This document shows positions 52,785-59,200 of a DNA stretch of 64,000 bases, piece by piece; the first letter of the stretch is position 1, and each line of letters opens with the position of its first letter. Position numbers and translations under genes: made by a program. The notes beneath the pieces were generated by a model. The model searched no databases, was not told where the DNA came from, and saw only the letters and a program-made list of their open reading frames with translations. The stretch is from Telmatobacter sp. DSM 110680 (GTDB lineage: Bacteria > Acidobacteriota > Terriglobia > Terriglobales > Acidobacteriaceae): positions 1,178,001-1,242,000 of the forward strand of contig NZ_CP121196.1 of NCBI RefSeq assembly GCF_039994875.1, in the 5' to 3' direction.

Positions 52785-52795
52785 TCATCTTCTGG

Positions 52796-52923
52796 CTCCG
52801 GGAGGGGGATTCGAACTTGAGCCGCTTTGCGGGTGTTGGAATCCGCAGGCGAAATCCTGAGCGAAGCCGAAGGACCCATCCGCGGTTCCAAAGACCACTG
52901 TCCTGCCATTAGACGATCCCGGA
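52796..52923 (-). tRNA. tRNA-Gln(TTG) interrupted after the anticodon arm
   Basis: Acceptor TCCGGGA/TCCCGGA, D arm GTC...GAC and anticodon arm GTGGT-CTTTGGA-ACCGC are intact, discriminator G and CCA are encoded. After the anticodon stem about 50 extra bases intervene. They contain TCCTTCGGCTTCGCTCAGGA, a hairpin-forming sequence common as a dispersed repeat in many bacterial genomes. The 3' T-stem strand is CCCCC but its 5' partner is lost. At 128 nt it is probably a pseudogene unless the insert is removed. Confidence 0.6.
52824..52886. repeat. Palindromic insert inside tRNA-Gln(TTG)
   Basis: The minus strand carries GGAACCGC ... GCGGATTCC, pairing across an inner hairpin TCCTTCGGCTTCGCTCAGGA. 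The inserted element therefore also pairs with the 3' half of the anticodon stem. Exact ends cannot be fixed without an uninterrupted homologue. Confidence 0.5.
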
Positions 52924-52999
52924 ATATTCATCCTTCACTTTGCTTAGACACACTCCACTTATCCATGCCAGTTACTTCACTGACATAGTGACTAACTGG

Positions 53000-53072
53000 C
53001 TGGCGAGCAAGGCTTCAAACCTTGACTTTCCGCGTTCAGAGCGCGGCGTGTTCCCAGTTACACCACTCGCCA
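53000..53072 (-). tRNA. tRNA-Gln(CTG)
   Basis: Acceptor TGGCGAG/CTCGCCA with the U1-A72 start typical of tRNA-Gln, D arm GTGT...ACAC, anticodon arm CCGCG-CTCTGAA-CGCGG, T arm CAAGG-TTTGAAG-CCTTG, discriminator G, CCA encoded. Confidence 0.92.
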
Positions 53073-53082
53073 CTAATGTTGG

Positions 53083-53155
53083 CTGCGCAGGCGGGAGTCG
53101 AACCCGCATAACCCTGATTAACAGTCAGGTTCTCTGCCAGTTGAGATACCGCGCA
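53083..53155 (-). tRNA. tRNA-Asn(GTT)
   Basis: Acceptor TGCGCGG/CTGCGCA, D arm TCTC...GAGA, anticodon arm CCTGA-CTGTTAA-TCAGG, T arm GCGGG-TTCGACT-CCCGC, discriminator G, CCA encoded. First tRNA after the hairpin at 53172-53203. Confidence 0.93.
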
Positions 53156-53171
53156 ATGTTGCCCAGAAACT

Positions 53172-53203
53172 AAAAAACCCCTGACCTTGTTGAAGGCCGG
53201 GGG
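53172..53203 (-). terminator. Intrinsic terminator-like hairpin upstream of tRNA-Asn
   Basis: On the minus strand CCCC-CGG-CCTT-caac-AAGG-TCA-GGGG is followed directly by six T. It ends 16 bases before the 5' end of tRNA-Asn. Confidence 0.75.
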
Positions 53204-53324
53204 CTCGAGTCTCCTGAATTGGAGCTATATCTCGCTAGTCCGGCCAGAACACGGTGATACCCTGTCGCGTCAGTTGCGCCCACGCGGTGGGTATAAATCC
53301 GTGATTGAGTCGGAGCATCATGAC
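53172..53324 (-). ncRNA. Candidate small RNA or attenuated leader between tRNA blocks
   Basis: A minus-strand unit bounded by a promoter-like pair (53331-53336 and 53355-53360) and the terminator-like hairpin at 53172-53203. It would give an RNA of about 150 nt. It has internal hairpin potential (CCACCGCGTGG) but matches no RNA family I recognise. It could be an independent small RNA or the regulated leader of the Asn-Gln-Gly-Thr block. Confidence 0.3.
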
Positions 53325-53330
53325 CTAGGT

Positions 53331-53360
53331 ACTTTACCCCGACTTAGTTTCAAAAGTCAA
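53331..53360 (-). promoter_or_regulatory. Sigma-70-like promoter inside the tRNA array
   Basis: Minus-strand TTGACT (53355-53360), 18-base spacer, TAAAGT (53331-53336). Expected start near 53324, in the 311-base tRNA-free gap between Glu and Asn. Confidence 0.45.
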
Positions 53361-53467
53361 ATGCGAACGCTGCAACTATTAGTCACCTATGGATCTTGGG
53401 TACTAACATCTCGAACAATTGCGGGCGGCGTGCACGCAGAACGTCGTGCACCATCATTGAAGTTTGG

Positions 53468-53539
53468 TCACGCCGACCAGAGTTGAACTGGCATTCGCGC
53501 CTTGAAGGGACGCTGGCCTAACCGTTAGCCGACGGCGTG
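53468..53539 (-). tRNA. tRNA-Glu(TTC) with C33
   Basis: Acceptor CACGCCG/CGGCGTG, D arm GGC...GCC, anticodon arm GCGTC-CCTTCAA-GGCGC, T arm GCCAG-TTCAACT-CTGGT, CCA encoded. C33 replaces U33 and position 1 is C, both odd for Glu. Confidence 0.8.
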
Positions 53540-53551
53540 ATCCGTTGTTGG

Positions 53552-53625
53552 CGCGGCCGACCGGATTCGAACCGGCATCTGCTCGATCGACAATCGAGAG
53601 CTTTCGCCGTTTAAGTTACAGCCGC
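53552..53625 (-). tRNA. tRNA-Asp(GTC)
   Basis: Acceptor GCGGCTG/CGGCCGC, anticodon arm CTCGA-TTGTCGA-TCGAG, T arm GCCGG-TTCGAAT-CCGGT, discriminator G, CCA encoded. D stem CTT/AAG of 3 bp. Confidence 0.88.
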
Positions 53626-53643
53626 GCGTGTACAAACTTTTGG

Positions 53644-53729
53644 TGGGTGTGGAAGGATTCGAACCCTCAATACTCCAAAGAGCCCCGGGGTTACGGCCCG
53701 GTGGGGCAACCAGTCGCCCCAACACACCC
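53644..53729 (-). tRNA. tRNA-Tyr(GTA) with C33
   Basis: Class II tRNA. Acceptor GGGTGTG/CACACCC, D stem GGGGC/GCCCC, anticodon arm CCGGG-CCGTAAC-CCCGG, variable arm CTC...GAG, T arm GAGGG-TTCGAAT-CCTTC, CCA encoded. C33 replaces U33. Confidence 0.85.
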
Positions 53730-53737
53730 ACATTTAG

Positions 53738-53848
53738 CGGAGACAGCGCGAGTCGAACGCGCAAGCCCCGAAGGTACGTCCCGCTTCGGACGGGATGGGC
53801 TTTCCAATGCCCAACGCTACCCCACCCCCGAGACGAAGACCTGTCGCC
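53738..53848 (-). pseudogene. Ser-like tRNA lacking a normal 5' part, fused to the palindromic repeat
   Basis: The 3' part is good: T arm GCGCG-TTCGACT-CGCGC, acceptor strand TGTCTCC, discriminator G (then CTA instead of CCA). Upstream a nested hairpin GTCCCGCTTCGGACGGGA and GGGC-ATTGGAAA-GCCC (GGA in an 8-base loop) resemble a Ser variable and anticodon arm. The expected 5' strand GGAGACA and D arm are missing; the 17-base repeat GGCGACAGGTCTTCGTC lies there and could pair with the acceptor with one mismatch. Confidence 0.45.
53832..53848. repeat. Second copy of the 17-base palindrome segment
   Basis: GACGAAGACCTGTCGCC is the exact reverse complement of 51142-51158 inside tRNA-Lys(CTT). Both copies are located at tRNA genes. 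Confidence 0.7.
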
Positions 53849-53866
53849 AGGGATCTCAATTCTCGG

Positions 53867-53953
53867 CGGTAGGAGCAGGACTTGAACCTGCACACGCCTT
53901 GCAACGTGAGCCTCGACTCCAACGAGGTGCGATACCGTTCCGCTCATCCTACC
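53867..53953 (-). tRNA. tRNA-Ser(GGA)
   Basis: Class II. Acceptor GGTAGGA/TCCTACC, anticodon arm CCTCG-TTGGAGT-CGAGG, variable arm CACG...CGTG, T arm GCAGG-TTCAAGT-CCTGC, discriminator G. The 3' end is CCG rather than CCA. Confidence 0.85.
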
Positions 53954-53968
53954 GACGAAACAAACTGG

Positions 53969-54056
53969 CGGAGACGATCCGATTCGAACGGATGGTGCCT
54001 TTCAAAGGCACTCCGCGTTAGCAGTGCGGCGCCATAGACCACTCGGCCACGTCTCC
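53969..54056 (-). tRNA. tRNA-Ser(GCT)
   Basis: Class II. Acceptor GGAGACG/CGTCTCC, D arm GCC...GGC, anticodon arm CCGCA-CTGCTAA-CGCGG, variable arm GTGCC...GGCAC, T arm ATCCG-TTCGAAT-CGGAT, discriminator G, CCA encoded. Confidence 0.92.
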
Positions 54057-54069
54057 ATGAATCTCTTGG

Positions 54070-54151
54070 TGGGGATGGAGAGATTTGAACTCTCACGCGC
54101 GAAGGCACTGGTTTCTAAGACCAGCGTGTCTCCCACTTCCACCACATCCCC
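54070..54151 (-). tRNA. tRNA-Leu(TAG)
   Basis: Class II. Acceptor GGGGATG/CATCCCC, anticodon arm CTGGT-CTTAGAA-ACCAG, variable arm GCCTTCGCGC region, T arm GAGAG-TTCAAAT-CTCTC, discriminator A, CCA encoded. Confidence 0.9.
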
Positions 54152-54228
54152 ACGACTTACTAACTCCGTATGACCTAGATACACCTCGAGCGATCAGGTT
54201 CCTAAGCGCAAACCTGTCGACGAATTGG

Positions 54229-54305
54229 TGGGCTCCCAGGGACTCGAACCCTGAAGATGTCACAGCTCTTGAGGCTGCTGCGTCTGCCGATTCCGCCAGA
54301 AGCCC
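54229..54305 (-). tRNA. tRNA-Leu(CAA)
   Basis: First tRNA of the array. Acceptor GGGCTTC/GGAGCCC, D arm GCG...CGC, anticodon arm GCAGC-CTCAAGA-GCTGT, T arm CAGGG-TTCGAGT-CCCTG, discriminator A, CCA encoded. The variable region is only about 8 bases, short for a Leu tRNA. Confidence 0.87.
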
Positions 54306-54310
54306 ATAAA

Positions 54311-54344
54311 GCAAAAGCCCCTCGATTTCTCGAGGGGCTTTTGC
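54311..54344. terminator. 15-bp terminator-like hairpin directly upstream of the tRNA array
   Basis: GCAAAAGCCCCTCGA and TCGAGGGGCTTTTGC are perfect complements around TTTC, so it can act on both strands. On the minus strand it ends only 5 bases before tRNA-Leu(CAA), leaving no room for a promoter between. Confidence 0.7.
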
Positions 54345-54445
54345 GATTCCGTAGATTCTACCTAAATCAGCCGCACCCCTCCATGCCCAGCAAATCGCTG
54401 AGTGATTCGGACAGATACGACTTGAATAGGTTCTTCACGAAGACG

Positions 54446-54474
54446 AGAATAACTCAGTTCCGGTTTAAAGGCAA
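54446..54474 (-). promoter_or_regulatory. Sigma-70-like promoter for the tRNA array
   Basis: Minus-strand TTGCCT (54469-54474), 17-base spacer, TATTCT (54446-54451). Start expected near 54439, giving a leader of about 134 nt that contains the hairpin at 54311-54344. Confidence 0.45.
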
Positions 54475-54693
54475 CTAACTTTATGGTTATTACCAGAAGT
54501 AAGTAGCGTACTTCCCTTCGATGTGTGTTGCTTCTTTTTGAAAAGTAGGGCATGATGACATTCATGCTGAACCGAGTTCCATCAATGGCGCATCACCAAG
54601 CGAAAGACCTCCGGCCTTATTCGCAAGGTGAGGTTGTGTCCCTGCCAGGACTCGATTGGACAAGCGCTTAGCTTTTCCCAAAGCAGACTCTCG

Positions 54694-54722
54694 AGCCCCT
54701 GGCCTGATGGTCGGGGCTTTTT
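54694..54722 (+). terminator. Terminator-like hairpin in the rtcB upstream region
   Basis: AGCCCC...GGGGCT with an inner GGCC-tgat-GGTC stem, followed by five T on the plus strand. No plus-strand gene precedes it in this gap, so it may be an attenuator in the rtcB leader or end an unrecognised RNA. Confidence 0.5.
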
Positions 54723-54791
54723 CGTTGGTGTTTGAAAACTGTTGTCGCGATTTGACTCTGACGCGACACAAGCAAGTGAGGAACAACTCAA

Positions 54792-55976
54792 GTGATACGC
54801 ATGGAGATTTTCGATAACCAGATTCCTGTGTTCGGTCACGCCGATGATCGTACGCTGAACCAGATTCGCGTCTGCGCACGCACAGCCGACAAGGTCGCAC
54901 TGATGCCCGACAACCATGTCGGCTACGGTGTGCCCATCGGCGGAGTAGTGGCGTACAAGAATGCGATCAGCCCTACCGGTGTTGGCTATGACATCGGCTG
55001 CGGCAACAAGGCCGTGCGTCTTGATATGCCCGGCGTGGAGCTACGTGGGCGCATTGCCAAGATCATGGACGACGTGTGGTCGATCATCAGCTTTGGCGTT
55101 GGCCGCAAGAACAACGAAAGGGTAGACCACGCACTCTTCGATGATGTGGCTTGGAAACTGAAGTCGATTTCCTCTCTCAAGGAGATGGCGCGTAACCAGC
55201 TTGGCACCGTGGGCAGCGGCAATCACTATGTTGACCTGTTCACAGACGAAGAGGATCGCGTGTGGATTGGTGTGCACTTCGGATCGCGCGGACTTGGTCA
55301 CAAGACGGCTACGCACTTCTTGAAGGCCGCTGGCGCTTCGGACGGAATGGATGTTGAGCCTTGCGTTCTTTCAACCGATAGCGATCTTGGATCTGAATAC
55401 CTCGAGGCTATGCGTTTGGCTGGTGATTACGCCTATGCAGGTCGCGACTGGGTCTGCGGCCGCGTTGCCCAGATCCTGGGAGCGCCGATTGTCGAAGAGG
55501 TGCACAACCATCACAACTACGCCTGGCGCGAAGAGCACGAAGGCGAGCAATTGTGGGTGGTACGCAAGGGTGCGACGCCGGCCTTTCCGGGCCAGCGTGG
55601 ATTTGTCGGCGGGACGATGGGTGAGCAGTCGGTCATTCTCGAAGGAGTTGAAAACGAGCATGCCCGTTATTCGCTCTATTCCACCGTGCACGGCGCGGGT
55701 CGCGCAATGGGCCGTCGCGAGGCAGCCGGCGTTGTCGACCGCAAGACCGGAGAGGTCAAGCGTGCCGGCAAGGTCACTCCCGAGATGATGCGCACATGGG
55801 TGGATCGCGCCGGGATTGAACTGCGCGGTGCTGGGCTCGACGAGTCTCCGGACTGCTACAAGCGTCTCGATGAGGTGCTCGAGGCTGTTGGCGACACGGT
55901 GAGAGTCTTGCACCGTCTCACCCCGGTTGGAGTCGCAATGGCAGGAGCAAACGAGTTCGATCCCTATAAGGACTGA
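54792..55976 (+). CDS. rtcB: RNA-splicing ligase RtcB (3'-phosphate/2',3'-cyclic phosphate RNA ligase)
   Basis: 394 residues from GTG 54792 (GAGGA 9 bases upstream); ATG 54801 is an alternative. RtcB joins 5'-OH RNA ends to 2',3'-cyclic phosphate or 3'-phosphate ends with GTP and manganese. Family motifs are complete: VGYDIGCG (metal Cys), GSGNHYVD, HFGSRGLGH, HNHHNY and HGAGRAMGR, whose His carries GMP. It is the short bacterial type. No RtcA, archease or RtcR gene is adjacent; instead it sits next to a large tRNA array, suggesting repair or maturation of tRNAs cut by endonucleases. Confidence 0.95.
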   Translation: MIRMEIFDNQIPVFGHADDRTLNQIRVCARTADKVALMPDNHVGYGVPIGGVVAYKNAISPTGVGYDIGCGNKAVRLDMPGVELRGRIAKIMDDVWSIISFGVGRKNNERVDHALFDDVAWKLKSISSLKEMARNQLGTVGSGNHYVDLFTDEEDRVWIGVHFGSRGLGHKTATHFLKAAGASDGMDVEPCVLSTDSDLGSEYLEAMRLAGDYAYAGRDWVCGRVAQILGAPIVEEVHNHHNYAWREEHEGEQLWVVRKGATPAFPGQRGFVGGTMGEQSVILEGVENEHARYSLYSTVHGAGRAMGRREAAGVVDRKTGEVKRAGKVTPEMMRTWVDRAGIELRGAGLDESPDCYKRLDEVLEAVGDTVRVLHRLTPVGVAMAGANEFDPYKD

Positions 55977-56293
55977 ACCATTCAGCCAATTGGCCGCGCA
56001 GAGTGAAAGTTGCTCTGCGCGACCAGTTCAATAGCAGGCGAATCTGCCATTCTGGCGCTGGAACAGAGGCATCAAGGAACTGCCAGAACCGAATTGAAGA
56101 AACGACGCATCAAATCCGGGAGCGTAACGACGCTTTGCCGGTTACAGTAGAAGTCGACAGCAAACATGCCGCACCGGGCCATGCATTGAGACCTGCATTG
56201 TCTCCACCGCCTATCTTCCTCGCTTGCGACTCGTGTAAACTCTGAAGCATTCTGTTGACTTCTTAACCTCCCTTGCACCGCGAGGTCCGCTGT
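55977..56293. other. Intergenic region after rtcB
   Basis: About 317 bases. Apart from the hairpin at 55995-56021 I see no structure or small gene. Confidence 0.5.
55995..56021 (+). terminator. Hairpin downstream of rtcB
   Basis: CGCGCAGAG and CTCTGCGCG pair perfectly (9 bp) around a 9-base loop, 19 bases after the rtcB stop. No strong U-tract follows, so termination efficiency is uncertain. Confidence 0.55.
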
Positions 56294-59200
56294 ATGGTGA
56301 GCCCGCGCATTCACCCTGGACGCTGCGGATGGGCAATGCCGCTGGCTCTCATAGCTGCCCTGTTGCCCATGCAACTCGCCAGCCAGACCACTCAGACATT
56401 GCCGCCGCCCGGTGGTTTGGCGTCGGGTACGCAGGTTGCGGGTTCGCAACTGTCGCGTGATGAAAATTCCAGTTTGGATCAGCTTCAGGCAGCATTGAAT
56501 TCTGCAATTACGGCTCGCGATGCTCGAACTGTGGCGAAACTGCAGAATCAGATTGGCGACCTTTGGTTCCGTGCCGGAAACTCCAGCAATTCGCTCGAAG
56601 CCTACAACCAAGCTTTGGCGGCAGCAAAACGGGCACAGGATGCGGAGCAAGGCGTGACCGCGCTCAACGGACTGGGAAACCTGGCTCGGAATGCCGGTCA
56701 GCTCCAGCAAGCGATGCAGGCCTATCAGCGGGCTCTCGACGTTGCTACCGCGCAAAATGTCACGGCCGGTAAGGCGGAGGCGCTCAATGGCCTCGCGCTC
56801 CTCTCTGCCGCTCAGAAACAGCCGGCGAAGGCATTGGACTACGCAAACCAGGCCTTGGAGATCCGGCGCACTCTCGGCGACCACTCCGGCGAGGCGCAGA
56901 TCCTTGCCGAAATTGCCACCGGCTACAACGCCGCGGGAGATCAAACGAACGCACTCAAATACGCGCAGCAGGCCTACGATGCTTTCCATGCGTCTGGCGA
57001 CGGGCGCGGCGAGGCCATGGCGCTCATCGGCATGGGCGACATCTATGGCAGTCTCAGAGACAAGAAGGCAATGGACTATTATTCTCGGGCTCTTGCCATT
57101 GCCCGCCAATCGAACTTCCCGCGCATACTGGCAACAGCGCTGAACAAGTTGGGTACCGGCGAAAATGCGCTTGGAGAAAACCAGAAAGCGTTGGAAAACT
57201 TCAACGAGGCTCTATCGATCTTCCAGCGCTTGAACATGGCCGATGCAAGTGGGCTAACGATGAACAACATCGGCCTTGCCTTGTCCGAACTGGGAGAGAA
57301 GGAAAAAGCGATCGGCTACTACAACCAGGCTTTGCCCATTCTGCGCGCCGCGGGCGATCGCAGCGGCGAGGCAACGGTACTGAACGACATGGGGATGGTT
57401 TATCAGAGTCTTGGCGACCGGCAGAAGGCGCTCGATTACTACAACCAGGCGCTGCCCATCGTAATGACGAAGGGAGACCGCGCAACGGAAGAGATACTGC
57501 TGAACAACATGGGCGCGGCTTACGTTGAACTCGGAGACAAACAAAAGGCCGTCGAAGTTCTGGATCAGGCCATCGCACTGCAAACCGGTGTCGCCAATCG
57601 ACGTGGCGAAGGCGTTGCACGGGTGAGCGCGGGTATGGCGTATCACAAAATGGGTGACGATCAAAAGGCGCTTGAGTCCATCAACCAGGGCCTCGACATT
57701 CTTCGCCAGGTGAGCGATCGACAAAATGAGGCGCGCGCTCACACTGCACTCGCCAGAGTTTACTTCGATAAACGGGACATCGCCGACGCGCGTGCGAATT
57801 TGAATCAGGCTTTGCCTCTCGCCCAAGCCGTCAACGATCCCCTCATCTTGTCTCCCATCCTTTACGGCATGATGTGGGTACACAAGGATCAGCCCGCCTT
57901 AGCCATCTTCTATGGGAAGCAAGCGGTGAACCTGGTGCAAAAGGTGCGCAGCAATATGCAAGGACTCGACAAATCCCTGCAATCCACTTTTGTTGCGTCC
58001 AAGGCGGATTTTTATCACGATCTCGCCGATCTGCTCATAAACCAGGGCCGGCTGCCGGAGGCGCAACAAGTCCTCGACTTGCTCAAGCAGCAGGAATATT
58101 CAGACTATGTGCGTGGCGCGCCAACTGACGCGCTGAGTGCGCTGACACTCACCCCGGCAGAACAGAAGGCAGAGCAGGATTACGAGAAGTCAACCGGACT
58201 GATTGTGGCAGCGGGCGAACAGTGGGCGGAACTCAAGAGCAACAGCGCGCGCACACCGGAACAAGAGCAGCAATTCCGGCAGCTCTCCGATCAACTCAAT
58301 GCGGCGAATAGAGCGCTGGACGACTACTATGCAAGGCTTTATGTGCTTTTCGGCAAAGACAGTGCGGCGAATAAGCAACTGGCAGACGTGAAAGGAAACG
58401 TGAGCGCCCTTGAAGAGCAGGTCGCGGAATCGCCTCACACCGTTGCGCTCTACACGATGGTGTCCAACGGCTACTACCGAGTGATTCTGATCACCCCGGT
58501 AGCGACAGTGGCGCGTGAGTTTGCAATTGCAGACACAGAGTTGAACAAAGATGTGGCGGATTTCGAACGGGTGTTGCGCGACCCGCTAAGCGATCCGAAA
58601 CCGCAGGCACAGCTTCTGTACAACATCCTGATTGGCCCGGTAAAGACGGAACTCGACCAGGCAAAGGCTGAGACGCTTGTATGGTCACTGGATGGCGTAT
58701 TGCGCTATATACCGATAGCGGCGCTCTATGACGGGAAGCAATACATGGTAGAGAAGTACAACACCGTGACAATTACGCCTGCCAGTATCTCGCTTCTCGA
58801 GGACAAGCCGGATGTCGCCAACCTCAGCGTGGTCGCGATGGGCATAGCCCGCAAGTATGAGGAGGGATTGCCAGCTCTTCCTTCGGTGGCAAACGAACTC
58901 CGCGATGTCGCGAGAGACCCGAAGATGCAAGGCGCAAACGGCGCTTTACCGGGAACGATTCTGCTTGACAATCAGTTTACCGAGAAAGCGATGGAGGACC
59001 AGCTGAGCGCTAGGCACGGGGTGGTCCACATCGCCAGCCACTTTGTTTTCAAGCCCGGGGACGACAGTCAAAGCTATCTGTTGCTCGCCAGCAAAGACGA
59101 AGGAAGCACGGGATTTCATCTGACGGTGGCAGACTTTCGAGATAACAGAAATCTAGCGCTGCGCCATACGGATTTGCTCACGCTTTCCGCCTGCGAGACG

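Larger units (their letters stand above)
50474..54305 (-). other. tRNA array (about 28 tRNA or tRNA-like units) with embedded HNH gene
   Basis: Nearly all spacers are short and all units are on the minus strand. Order of transcription: Leu(CAA), Leu(TAG), Ser(GCT), Ser(GGA), Ser-like, Tyr, Asp, Glu / Asn, Gln(CTG), Gln(TTG, interrupted), Gly, Thr(CGT), HNH gene, Thr(GGT), Thr(TGT), His, Ala, Phe, Pro, Arg(ACG) / Trp, Lys(CTT, interrupted), Ile(TAT), degenerate unit, Lys(TTT), Arg(TCT), Arg(CCT), Arg(CCG). Slashes mark terminator-like hairpins. Met, Val and Cys are not recognised. Most units encode CCA. Confidence 0.9.
54306..54791. other. Divergent intergenic region between the tRNA array and rtcB
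   Basis: About 486 bases. It holds the hairpin at 54311-54344, a minus-strand promoter-like pair (54446-54474) for the array, and on the plus strand a terminator-like hairpin at 54694-54722, 70 bases before rtcB. A weak tRNA T-arm resemblance near 54640-54660 is not convincing. Confidence 0.5.

Noticed and set aside
53206-53240. A 5' half of a tRNA (GCGAGAT plus a D-arm-like sequence) upstream of the terminator before tRNA-Asn.
   Set aside because: The D loop lacks GG and no anticodon arm follows; resemblance is too weak.
50283-54517. Many open frames over the tRNA array, some ending in repeated peptide strings such as DEDLSPG.
   Set aside because: They are translations of tRNA genes and palindromic repeats; the HNH gene is the only convincing coding sequence there.
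56072-57109. A 345-residue minus-strand frame overlapping the TPR-CHAT gene.
   Set aside because: It lies opposite the TPR repeats, has no recognisable domain and no upstream signals.
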